Part shown: positions 1-6,153 of the stretch, in pieces
How the letters are laid out: each line of letters begins with the position of its first letter
Numbering within the stretch: position 1 is the stretch's first letter
DNA from: Bacteroidia bacterium
GTDB taxonomy: Bacteria > Bacteroidota > Bacteroidia > Bacteroidales > Marinifilaceae
Length of the DNA stretch: 9,692 nucleotides
Direction: 5' to 3'
Assembly (NCBI GenBank): GCA_025999735.1
Contig: BNXR01000079.1
Span: forward strand, 1-9,692
The notes under the pieces: model-generated
What the model saw: the letters and a program-made list of their open reading frames with translations, nothing else
The model's database searches: none
What the model was told of the DNA's origin: nothing
Program-made: the position numbers and the translations under genes

Positions 1-2
1 TT

Positions 3-764
3 AAAAACTTTAAAACACTTGAAGTTTTTATACAGGGAAAATTAAAATACAGTACAATGCGCGAAGGCGCGCAATTAAAAATGGATGATACAGATAGGAA
101 TGTTGATAGGAACAAAGAAAGTCTCTCTACCGAATATTTGGAGCAAAATTCCTTTCCAAATAAATTCAATCACGACATCATTACAGAAAAAGAATTAAAG
201 CACGCTGTCACCGACGGTATCACTGCTATCGACATACACCAAAATCAATTAGTCACAGAAAAGAAATATTTTTCAGTAGGAAGGCACGAAAACTTTGAAT
301 CCGATACCCATCGCGATATTTTGAAAATAACCTATTTGAACAGATATTTGAACAAGCCACCCCAAATTGCTTATATCAACGGTGTTGGGCTTAAAAAAGG
401 AGCTTTCGGCAGCAGTATAGCGCATGATTCTCATAATATTTTGGCAGTCGGTACTTCCGATAAAGACCTGATGGAGGTTATTAATGAAATCATCTGGAAT
501 AAAGGGGCATTAGCCGTAAAAACGGAAGAGGGACTTTATTCGTTGCCGCTACCGGTGGGCGGTATCATGAGTGCTCAAAATGGCTTTCAAGTGGCAAAGG
601 ACTACGAGCGTCTGAATAAATTAATTCAGGCAAGTGGTTCAACTTTGCAATCGCCCTTTATGACCTTGGCATTCATGTCCTTATTAGTAATTCCGGAAAT
701 AAAATTGGGAGAAGAGGGCTTATTTGACTATGCAAAATTTGATTTTATCCGCGATGCCCGATGA
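3..764 (+). CDS. ade: Adenine deaminase, C-terminal part (5' end outside window)
   Basis: The frame is open from the left edge (codons from position 3) to TGA at 762-764, so this is the last 253 residues of a gene that begins outside the window. The ATG at 57 is an internal codon, not the start. Adenine deaminases are normally about 540-600 residues and deaminate adenine to hypoxanthine for purine salvage in the cytoplasm. The recognisable block is the conserved C-terminal domain: GVGLKKGAFGSSIAHDSHNI, then AVGTSDKDL, LPLPVGGIMS and a closing EGLFDYAKFDFIR. The stretch before it includes a strand-like VFIQGKL, typical of the region following the amidohydrolase barrel. The metal-binding barrel itself is not visible, so catalytic competence cannot be judged. 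The last four codons (DAR-stop) differ from those of a second, relic 3' end at 854-904 (AKE-stop). The gene probably shares a transcript with uvrC. Confidence 0.88.
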   Translation, partial: KNFKTLEVFIQGKLKYSTMREGAQLKMDDTDRNVDRNKESLSTEYLEQNSFPNKFNHDIITEKELKHAVTDGITAIDIHQNQLVTEKKYFSVGRHENFESDTHRDILKITYLNRYLNKPPQIAYINGVGLKKGAFGSSIAHDSHNILAVGTSDKDLMEVINEIIWNKGALAVKTEEGLYSLPLPVGGIMSAQNGFQVAKDYERLNKLIQASGSTLQSPFMTLAFMSLLVIPEIKLGEEGLFDYAKFDFIRDAR

Positions 765-987
765 GTTACAGCAATGAATGAATAAAAATAGATAAACTAC
801 CTCAGCAACAGGAATGTATGTATGTGTGTGTATATATTGCCACGATAAGAAAAGAAGGGCTGTTTGACTATGCAAAATTTAATTTTATCCGCGCCAAGGA
901 ATGACAACAATGAATTATACCAATGAACTACAACAAAAAATAGACAAACTACCTCAGCAACCAGGCGTGTATATATACCACGATAAA
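711..987 (+). repeat. Degenerate tandem duplication of the ade 3' end / uvrC 5' end junction
   Basis: Copy 1 spans about 711-850 and copy 2 about 851-987. Both run in the order ade end then uvrC start. The coding text EGLFDYAKF-x-FIR occurs at 714-753 and again at 854-892. ATGAGTTACAGCAATGAA (761-778) matches ATGAATTATACCAATGAA (910-927). AAACTACCTCAGCAAC is identical at 794-809 and 946-961, and CCACGATAA recurs at 840-848 and 978-986. In copy 1 the uvrC-like frame hits a stop after six codons, has lost 3 bp, and carries extra TG/TATG-rich sequence around 812-836, so it is dead. Copy 2 supplies the real uvrC start and keeps a relic ade end with TGA at 902-904. Confidence 0.88.
765..900 (+). 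pseudogene. Relic uvrC 5' end (copy 1) and relic ade 3' end (copy 2)
   Basis: This interval between the two genes is entirely leftover duplicated sequence. First comes a broken uvrC beginning: the ATG at 761 gives MSYSNE followed by TGA at 779-781. Then comes a short ade ending, the frame of 854-904, which reads EGLFDYAKFNFIRAKE and stops. Neither piece can make its protein. The ade-like codons GAA GGG CTG here correspond to GAG GGC TTA in the live gene. These are three synonymous differences in a row, which suggests both versions were once under protein-level selection. Confidence 0.7.
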
Positions 988-2709
988 GGGGGTAAAATCA
1001 TTTATGTAGGGAAGGCTAAAAAATTAAAAAGCAGAGTTTTATCCTACTTTAAGAGTGGCTTTCAAAATACCAAAACAGAGGCTTTGGTTAGGCATATCGC
1101 TGATATTGAATACATTGTAGTAGATTCCGAACAAGATGCCTTTTTGTTAGAGAACAATCTCATTAAAAAGCACAAACCCCGTTACAATATTTTACTGAAA
1201 GATGATAAATCTTACCCGTGGATTAGTATTCAAAAGGAGGATTTCCCAAGAGTTCGACTTACCCGCCACTTACTCAGGGACGGAACAGAATATTTTGGTC
1301 CCTATACATCGGTTCATTTAGCCAACAAATTGATGGAGTTGATTCGTGCTTTGTATAAATTGAGGACTTGCAATTTGAAGTTAAATGAACTTTCCATTCA
1401 AAGAGGACGATTTAAAGTATGCCTTGAACATCATATAGGTAACTGTTTGGCTCCCTGCATTGGAAAGATTTCAGAGAGTGAATACAATGACTTTATCTTG
1501 CAGGTACGTAACATTCTAAAAGGGAATATTTCTACGGTCATAGAATATGTCGCACAGAAGATGGAAGAGTCAGCAGAGAATATGAAATTTGAAGTTGCGC
1601 ATGAGCTAAAATTGTCCTTGGAACTTTTAAAGACCTACCGTTCAAAATCAACGATTGTCAGTTCTGGTTTAAATGACATGGACGTCTTCTCATTGATTGA
1701 AGAGGAACGATTTGTGTATGTAAATTACCTAAAAATTCATCAAGGTGCAGTTAATCAGATATATACAATAGAAATGGAAAAGAAATTGGATGAAACGAAG
1801 GAAAGTTTACTTTCTTTTGCCATTTATGAAATCCGGCAATTAGTGGAGAGTAAATCTCTTGAAATCATCGTTCCATTTATGCCGGACATAGAATTAACAG
1901 GGGTACAATATGCTGTCCCCAAGGTGGGGGATAAGCAACATTTATTGCAATTATCGGAACGGAATGCGGCCTATTATAAATTGGATAGGGAGAGGCAGCG
2001 GAGTATCAGGAAGGAAGATTCGTCCTTGAGCATATTGAAAACCATCCAAACGGAATTGAAATTGCCGGAATTGCCCTATCGGATGGAGTGTTTTGACAAT
2101 TCCAATATTCAGGGTACCAATCCGGTGGCCTCGTGTGTCGTTTTTGTCAATGCAAAACCTGCCAAATCGGAATACCGCAAGTTCCATATAAAAACAGTGG
2201 TCGGTCCGGACGATTTTGCTTCCATGGAAGAAATTATTTATCGGCGTTACAAACGGATATTGGACGAAGGCTTGAAATTACCGGACCTTATCGTGATAGA
2301 CGGTGGTAAGGGGCAGCTTCATGCGGCGGTGAGCAGTTTGGAAAAATTAGACTTGCACGGTAAAATTCCGATTATCGGATTGGCTAAACGGATGGAGGAA
2401 GTTTATTTTCCGGGAGATTCGGACCCGTATTTGCTGGCAAAAAATTCGATTACCCTAAAAACCCTGATGCATATTCGGGATGAGGCACACCGTTTCGGTA
2501 TCACGTTTCATCGCCAGATAAGAGATAAAAAACTAACACATAGTGTTTTGAATGAAATAAAAGGTATAGGTGGAAAGACGGAAGAACAATTGATACAGCA
2601 CTTTAAGTCCGTAGAGAAAATAAAATCTGCCAATTTAACCGAATTAACGTCAATTATAGGTTTAAGTAAAGCGCAGGTAGTGTATGAGTATTTTCGATAT
2701 AATCAATAG
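901..2709 (+). CDS. uvrC: UvrC, excinuclease ABC subunit C
   Basis: UvrC makes the dual incisions either side of a DNA lesion in nucleotide excision repair, acting with UvrB after UvrA loading. The 602 residues match the family length. In order: a GIY-YIG nuclease domain (GVY 22-24, YVG 35-37, R45, metal-site E84) for the 3' cut; a UvrB-binding UVR segment around 205-245; the RNase H-like nuclease with D399 (ECFDNSNIQG), D437/D438 (VGPDDFASM), D467 (VIDGGKGQ) and H530 for the 5' cut; and C-terminal helix-hairpin-helix motifs (LNEIKGIGGKTEEQL, LTSIIGLSKAQ). All expected catalytic residues are present. The start is ambiguous. ATG 901 overlaps the relic ade stop. ATG 910 (MNYTNEL) has AAGGA at 896-900 well placed upstream and aligns with the ATG of the relic copy, so 910 may be the true start. 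Confidence 0.97.
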   Translation: MTTMNYTNELQQKIDKLPQQPGVYIYHDKGGKIIYVGKAKKLKSRVLSYFKSGFQNTKTEALVRHIADIEYIVVDSEQDAFLLENNLIKKHKPRYNILLKDDKSYPWISIQKEDFPRVRLTRHLLRDGTEYFGPYTSVHLANKLMELIRALYKLRTCNLKLNELSIQRGRFKVCLEHHIGNCLAPCIGKISESEYNDFILQVRNILKGNISTVIEYVAQKMEESAENMKFEVAHELKLSLELLKTYRSKSTIVSSGLNDMDVFSLIEEERFVYVNYLKIHQGAVNQIYTIEMEKKLDETKESLLSFAIYEIRQLVESKSLEIIVPFMPDIELTGVQYAVPKVGDKQHLLQLSERNAAYYKLDRERQRSIRKEDSSLSILKTIQTELKLPELPYRMECFDNSNIQGTNPVASCVVFVNAKPAKSEYRKFHIKTVVGPDDFASMEEIIYRRYKRILDEGLKLPDLIVIDGGKGQLHAAVSSLEKLDLHGKIPIIGLAKRMEEVYFPGDSDPYLLAKNSITLKTLMHIRDEAHRFGITFHRQIRDKKLTHSVLNEIKGIGGKTEEQLIQHFKSVEKIKSANLTELTSIIGLSKAQVVYEYFRYNQ

Positions 2710-2720
2710 TACTTTCGCTT

Positions 2721-2931
2721 TTATTCGTTTCGACGTTGATATGCTTCGAGTTTTTGCAGTGCTTTATCCACTGTATATTTTACCAGAACAATTTCTTTTC
2801 CCGTTCTATCTATAAAGCCACGTTTGTAATTAATACATGCTAAGATACTCCTTTTGAGGCTCTAAGTATTGACCGTATAAACAAGCACTTGCAGCAGAAA
2901 CGACTATAATACCTAAATAAAAAGAAAACAT
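2721..2931 (-). pseudogene. Broken secreted WG-repeat-like protein remnant
   Basis: On the minus strand, ATG at 2931-2929 opens 33 codons that begin MFSFYLGIIVVSAASACLYG, a plausible signal peptide, and stop at TAA (2832-2830). Another minus frame, open from about 2861 down to TAA at 2723-2721, reads YKRGFIDRTGKEIVLVKY and then a charged helix-like tail (DKALQKLEAYQRRNE). The GFIDRTGKEIV core resembles a WG (KWG) repeat unit, which usually occurs in many copies. The two frames overlap, as expected if an internal deletion plus frameshift joined an N-terminal export signal to the last repeat of a once longer envelope protein. It converges on uvrC, whose stop lies only 11 bp away. The family call rests on one repeat and is tentative; that the gene is broken is more secure. 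Confidence 0.5.
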
Positions 2932-2983
2932 GTTGAATACTCTTGTTTAACATATTATATATCCTCTCAAGGGTGGCTACGAG

Positions 2984-3043
2984 TTAGGACAACCCTTTTA
3001 GATAGTCGTATTCTGACTTGGGAATTGTTACCATGTCTTCCAT
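2984..3043 (-). pseudogene. 19-codon minus-strand stub, possible truncated gene start
   Basis: ATG at 3043-3041 on the minus strand reads MEDMVTIPKSEYDYLKGLS and ends at TAA (2986-2984). The VTIPKSEYDYLK pattern resembles the first residues of small antitoxin-like or transposase-accessory proteins, which begin with a strand and then a helix. It stops too early to be any complete protein I know. The most likely reading is the 5' scrap of a gene whose body was deleted, in keeping with the remnants on both sides. I cannot assign a family, and a chance ORF of this size is possible. Confidence 0.25.
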
Positions 3044-3045
3044 GA

Positions 3046-3330
3046 TACAAATTTAGTTCAATTTTAGTGATTGAAAAACAATTGGGAGTTTTTTTCCTAC
3101 CAGAGTGGTTACTTGGCAAAAATATTGGCAAAATCACCAAAGCGGAAATTCTTTCACTTTGTCCCGACATTAGCCAAACAACCGTAAAGCGTTCTTTGAA
3201 TGAACTGCTAAAAACAGCTTACGTTGAGAAATTGTCCCTTCCCTCTGTAAAAAATGTTTTTTCATTTCACGTGCTTGGAAATCCTGCAATTTTCACCTAC
3301 TTTTGCACGCTCCGTCACATATTATTTTGA
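3046..3330 (+). pseudogene. Winged-helix fragment, Fic-protein C-terminus-like remnant
   Basis: The frame is open from 3046, just after an in-frame TGA at 3043-3045, to TGA at 3328-3330. The first usable start is GTG 3067, giving 87 residues. The segment GKITKAEILSLCPDISQTTV followed by KRSLNELLKTAYVEKL has the shape of a winged-helix DNA-binding domain. It resembles the C-terminal wing of Fic/DOC AMP-transferase proteins, where a recognition helix precedes a short strand. The Fic catalytic motif HPFxxGNGR is absent, and no upstream coding frame is left to carry it. After residue about 60 the text turns hydrophobic and aromatic without pattern, and it runs through the porT promoter. A decayed 3' end fits better than a functional small regulator, though the latter is not excluded. 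Confidence 0.4.
3275..3305 (+). promoter_or_regulatory. Bacteroidetes-type promoter of porT
   Basis: TTG at 3275-3277, a 20-nt spacer, then TACTTTTG at 3298-3305 match the phylum consensus TTG-N19/20-TAnnTTTG. Transcription would begin near 3312, about 23 nt before ATG 3335. This placement rules out the upstream in-frame ATG at 3254. Confidence 0.65.
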
Positions 3331-3334
3331 TTTT

Positions 3335-4057
3335 ATGTTTTATCGTTTCGTGTTATTCACTTTTTTTATAGCCCTGACCACATTTGCCCTTGGACAGCCC
3401 TTCCTCCACGATTCTCATATATTAAATTATCAACGCGGGGATAGACTGAATCTGCACTTAGGCTTCTCACTCGGCGTTAACTTTATGGACTATCGGGCAC
3501 TCATGTCCGGTGAAAATGAGTTGCGCTCCGAATCCGGAAGCCAAGGTATAGGTTTCTTGGTAGGGTTCGTTTCTGAGTTGCGATTAAGTAACAATATGGG
3601 GCTTCGTTTTATGCCGGGAGTCGAAATGTCGTCACGGCGACTAGTGTTTTCCAATGTTCCGGATGTGGAAGGTGGTATCGTTGGCAGTCAGGTTAATCAC
3701 GTTTATCTGACCCTCCCACTCATGCTGAAATACAAAGCGAAGCGTATCAATAATTACCGCCCTTTTATCACTGCCGGACCGAGTGTGAAGTACGATTTTG
3801 CAAATCATGCTCATATTGACCCTTTTAACGACATATATTTACGTACCAAAGCGATAGATACATTTTTGGAAATGGGATTGGGTTCCGATTTTTATCTACC
3901 CTATTTTAAATTTGGTGTAGAACTGCGTTTCTCTTTGGGCTTATTTGATGTCCTCAATCATGAGCCTGACCCTGAAATGCCTGGGTATGACCATTTTACT
4001 TATTCTTTGAAAAAGCTAAATGCGAGGATGTTCACGATTGTTTTCCATTTTGAATAA
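3335..4057 (+). CDS. porT: PorT-family outer-membrane beta-barrel protein (type IX secretion)
   Basis: The 240-residue product starts with a signal peptide (MFYRFVLFTFFIALTTFALGQ, positively charged then hydrophobic, cleavage expected near residue 20-21). The rest is alternating polar and hydrophobic strands ending in aromatic residues (MFTIVFHFE), the usual end of an outer-membrane barrel. Features of the PorT family (outer membrane beta-barrel, PF13568-like) include LHLGFSLGVNFMDY, LPLMLKYKAKRINNYRPFIT, the LGSDFYLPYFKFGVELRFSLG block and a closing KKLNARMF. PorT is needed for type IX secretion in Porphyromonas gingivalis; its exact role is unsettled. The start at 3335 is chosen over in-frame ATG 3254 because only 3335 lies downstream of the promoter and begins with the signal peptide. 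The next gene starts 29 bp after the stop, so the two may be cotranscribed. No other secretion genes are in the window. Confidence 0.8.
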   Translation: MFYRFVLFTFFIALTTFALGQPFLHDSHILNYQRGDRLNLHLGFSLGVNFMDYRALMSGENELRSESGSQGIGFLVGFVSELRLSNNMGLRFMPGVEMSSRRLVFSNVPDVEGGIVGSQVNHVYLTLPLMLKYKAKRINNYRPFITAGPSVKYDFANHAHIDPFNDIYLRTKAIDTFLEMGLGSDFYLPYFKFGVELRFSLGLFDVLNHEPDPEMPGYDHFTYSLKKLNARMFTIVFHFE

Positions 4058-4086
4058 AATAGTTGGATATATACCTATATAATAGT

Positions 4087-5649
4087 ATGTACCGCGAAAT
4101 ACAAATACGACTTTTGCCGTCAGAGGCTATACACGAGGAGGCTGTTGTTGCTGCGCTTGCAAAACAGTTGGGAGTGAATAGGGCTCGCATCAAGCATACC
4201 GAGATACTCAAACGTTCTGTTGATGCCCGACACCGACCTGTCGTTTTGAATTTATCGGTGGGCGTACACTTAGACGACATCGAGAAAAAAGAGCCTGCCT
4301 TTCTTCCTGCCTATCAAGATGTGAGCGACAAAGAACCGATTATCATTGTTGGTGCAGGACCCGCAGGGTTGTTTGCGGCCTTGCGTCTCATTGAAAAAGG
4401 CCTTCGCCCCATTATCTTGGAACGAGGGAAGTCTATTGCCGAGCGCAAAAAGGATTTACAAAACCTGTACAGTAGCAGAATCGTGAATGAAGATTCTAAT
4501 TTCGGCTTTGGCGAAGGAGGCGCGGGCACTTTCTCCGACGGAAAGCTATACACACGCTCCAACAAGCGTGGAAATATTCAGCGCATCTTAGAAATATTAG
4601 TATTTCACGGTGCGAGTGAGGACATTCTGACAGATGCACATCCGCATATCGGTACGGATAAATTACCTTTTGTGATACAGCGAATACGCGAAACCATTGA
4701 AAAATACGGCGGCAATGTATTGTTTAATACGCGGGTAACGGATTTTCTGATTGCCAATAACCAAATGCAAGGCGTCGTTGCAGGCGGAAAAGAATATCGA
4801 AGTCGCGCTGTGATTCTGGCTACCGGACATTCGGCGAGGGATATTTATCGCATCCTATATAATAAGGGTATAGATTTGGAGCCGAAAGATTTTGCTGTCG
4901 GCTTGCGTTTGGAGCACCAACAGGCTGACATTGATTGTATGCAATACCATACGCAGTCGGGACGAGGGGAGTATTTACCAGCAGCGGAGTACAATTTTGT
5001 AACAAATGTGGACGGGCGGGGCGTTTACACTTTTTGTATGTGTCCCGGAGGCGTTGTAGTGCCTGCTGCAACAGGGAAGGAACAACAAGTGTTGAATGGA
5101 ATGTCCTCATCCGCACGAAATACGCAGTGGTCAAACGCTGCCATTGTCACCACAGTGGGACAAGCAGAATTATACCATTATAATCGTCTAAAAACGGGGC
5201 AGACCCCGCCTCTTTTGGGAGGCATATTGTTTCAGGAGGAATTGGAGAGAAGAGCTTGGCAAGAGGGAGGAGGCAATTTAGTTGCACCTGCACAGACATT
5301 GACCGACTTTTTAGCGGGTCGATTTAGCCAAAAATTACCTTTTTCTTCCTACAAATTGGGACTAAATAGTTCGGAAATGGACAAATGGTTGCCAAATTTT
5401 GTCTCAAAACGCATTCAAAGAGGAATTTTTTCTTTCGGTGCTAAAGCCAAACAATTTATGACGGAAACAGCTCTCTTGTTGGGGGTAGAAACCCGTACTT
5501 CATCCCCTTTACGCATACCGCGAGTCGCTGATACTAAGGAACATATAAAAATTCAAGGACTGTTTCCATGTGGCGAAGGAGCCGGTTATTCTGGTGGAAT
5601 AATATCATCTGCAATGGACGGTGAAGGGTGCGCAGAAGTATTTTTTTGA
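4087..5649 (+). CDS. FAD-dependent dehydrogenase, COG2509 type
   Basis: The 520-residue protein is a predicted cytoplasmic flavoprotein. After an N-terminal alpha/beta domain of about 80 residues comes a Rossmann FAD-binding motif, PIIIVGAGPAGLFAALRL, at 84-101 with GAGPAG at 89-94 and the ribose-contacting E112. Next is a GEGGAGTFSDGKL signature at 142-153. Further on are AVILATGHSARD, the FCMCPGGVVVPAAT motif, and a C-terminal second FAD contact, FPCGEGAGYSGGIISSAMDG. These define the uncharacterised NAD(FAD)-utilising dehydrogenase family COG2509, common in Bacteroidetes; its substrate is not established. The start at ATG 4087 is preferred over an in-frame TTG at 4063: the former begins with the family-like MYREIQIRL, and the latter only adds Y/N-rich text from the intergenic DNA. 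It probably shares the porT transcript (29-bp gap, no clear promoter between them). The gene ends in a run of seven Ts before GA. Confidence 0.9.
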   Translation: MYREIQIRLLPSEAIHEEAVVAALAKQLGVNRARIKHTEILKRSVDARHRPVVLNLSVGVHLDDIEKKEPAFLPAYQDVSDKEPIIIVGAGPAGLFAALRLIEKGLRPIILERGKSIAERKKDLQNLYSSRIVNEDSNFGFGEGGAGTFSDGKLYTRSNKRGNIQRILEILVFHGASEDILTDAHPHIGTDKLPFVIQRIRETIEKYGGNVLFNTRVTDFLIANNQMQGVVAGGKEYRSRAVILATGHSARDIYRILYNKGIDLEPKDFAVGLRLEHQQADIDCMQYHTQSGRGEYLPAAEYNFVTNVDGRGVYTFCMCPGGVVVPAATGKEQQVLNGMSSSARNTQWSNAAIVTTVGQAELYHYNRLKTGQTPPLLGGILFQEELERRAWQEGGGNLVAPAQTLTDFLAGRFSQKLPFSSYKLGLNSSEMDKWLPNFVSKRIQRGIFSFGAKAKQFMTETALLLGVETRTSSPLRIPRVADTKEHIKIQGLFPCGEGAGYSGGIISSAMDGEGCAEVFF

Positions 5650-5689
5650 AAAAAAATGACCAAAAAGTAAAAAAAAGTTGCCAAATCTT

Positions 5690-5719
5690 TTGCACAAGTA
5701 AATAAAATATATAATTTTG
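5690..5719 (+). promoter_or_regulatory. Strong Bacteroidetes-type promoter of the HU gene
   Basis: TTG at 5690-5692 (within TTTTG), exactly 19 nt, then TAATTTTG at 5712-5719. An A-rich stretch at 5649-5677 sits just upstream, where an UP-like element would lie. The expected start is near 5726, giving a leader of about 47 nt before ATG 5773. Both boxes fit the consensus, as suits an abundant nucleoid protein. Confidence 0.75.
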
Positions 5720-5772
5720 CAGCCGTTAGTGAATTAGGTAATTGATTACCAACCTTTAAAAATTTTAATTTT

Positions 5773-6042
5773 ATGAACAAAGCAGAATTAATCGACAAAA
5801 TTGCAAGTAGTGCAAAATTGTCAAAAGTTGATGCGAAAAAAGCGTTGGATGCTTTCACATCCACAGTTAGTAAATCTCTGAAAAAAGGAGAGAGTGTTAC
5901 ACTGATCGGGTTCGGAACCTTCTCTGTTGCCCAGAGAGCTGCCAGAACCGGTAGAAATCCTCAAACGGGGAAAGCTATCCAGATCAAAGCAAAGAAAGTT
6001 GCTAAATTCAAAGCAGGTTCAGCCTTGGCTGCCAGCGTTTAA
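5773..6042 (+). CDS. HU-family DNA-binding protein
   Basis: This is an 89-residue histone-like protein that binds and bends DNA as a dimer and packages the nucleoid. The whole sequence fits the family: two N-terminal helices ([30 protein letters not shown]), the [14 protein letters not shown] strand-turn, and the DNA-binding beta arm [11 protein letters not shown] with the intercalating proline at residue 63 (RNP 61-63), followed by the lysine-rich [11 protein letters not shown]. Length and start are exactly those expected. It is a single-gene transcript with its own strong promoter and terminator. Bacteroidetes usually carry several HU/IHF paralogues, so the symbol hup is plausible, but the paralogue cannot be named from this window. 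Confidence 0.97.
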   Translation: MNKAELIDKIASSAKLSKVDAKKALDAFTSTVSKSLKKGESVTLIGFGTFSVAQRAARTGRNPQTGKAIQIKAKKVAKFKAGSALAASV

Positions 6043-6062
6043 TTTAACACTGCATTTGCAAG

Positions 6063-6091
6063 AAAAAGGCTGTCTTCGGGCAGCCTTTTTT
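6063..6091 (+). terminator. Intrinsic terminator of the HU gene, probably bidirectional
   Basis: GGCTGTC (6068-6074), loop TTCG (6075-6078) and GGCAGCC (6079-6085) form a 7-bp stem with one G-U pair and a C(UUCG)G tetraloop. It is flanked by A5 upstream and T6 downstream, which extends the stem and supplies the U-tract. Read on the minus strand it gives the same hairpin with one mismatch, followed by T5, so it can also stop the convergent gene at 6152. Confidence 0.85.
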
Positions 6092-6129
6092 CATTGCGCC
6101 GTGCATGAAAATTAATTTGGTGGTGTACG

Positions 6130-6153
6130 AGAGACGCAAGATGTTGCATCTCT
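6130..6153 (-). terminator. Hairpin at the 3' end of the minus-strand glycosyltransferase gene
   Basis: AGAGACGCAA (6130-6139), 4-nt loop, TTGCATCTCT (6144-6153). In minus-strand RNA all ten positions pair, one as G-U, whereas the plus strand has a C-A mismatch. It overlaps the stop codon (6152-6154) and lacks a U-tract. It may therefore protect the mRNA 3' end rather than terminate alone; the hairpin at 6063-6091 probably finishes the job. Confidence 0.4.

Noticed and set aside
812..836. TG/TATG-rich stretch as a functional microsatellite or Z-DNA element
   Set aside because: It is short and imperfect, and it sits in dead duplicated sequence. It is better explained as slippage during decay.
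1951..2187. Minus-strand ORF of 78 codons inside uvrC
   Set aside because: It lies wholly over the conserved nuclease domain of UvrC, and its product shows no domain pattern; it is a shadow frame.
3048..3055. Minus-strand TAAATTTG as promoter for the 19-codon stub
   Set aside because: The box fits, but no TTG lies 19-20 nt upstream (the nearest is at 23), and transcription would begin at the ATG itself.
2710..3330. An insertion sequence in the remnant patch
   Set aside because: I see no terminal inverted repeats, target duplication or transposase catalytic motif; the antitoxin/transposase-like stub is only 19 residues.
4820..5134. Minus-strand ORF of 104 codons inside the FAD dehydrogenase gene
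   Set aside because: It is antisense to a well-conserved flavoprotein and has no start context or family resemblance. The same holds for the overlapping plus-strand frame at 4935-5183.
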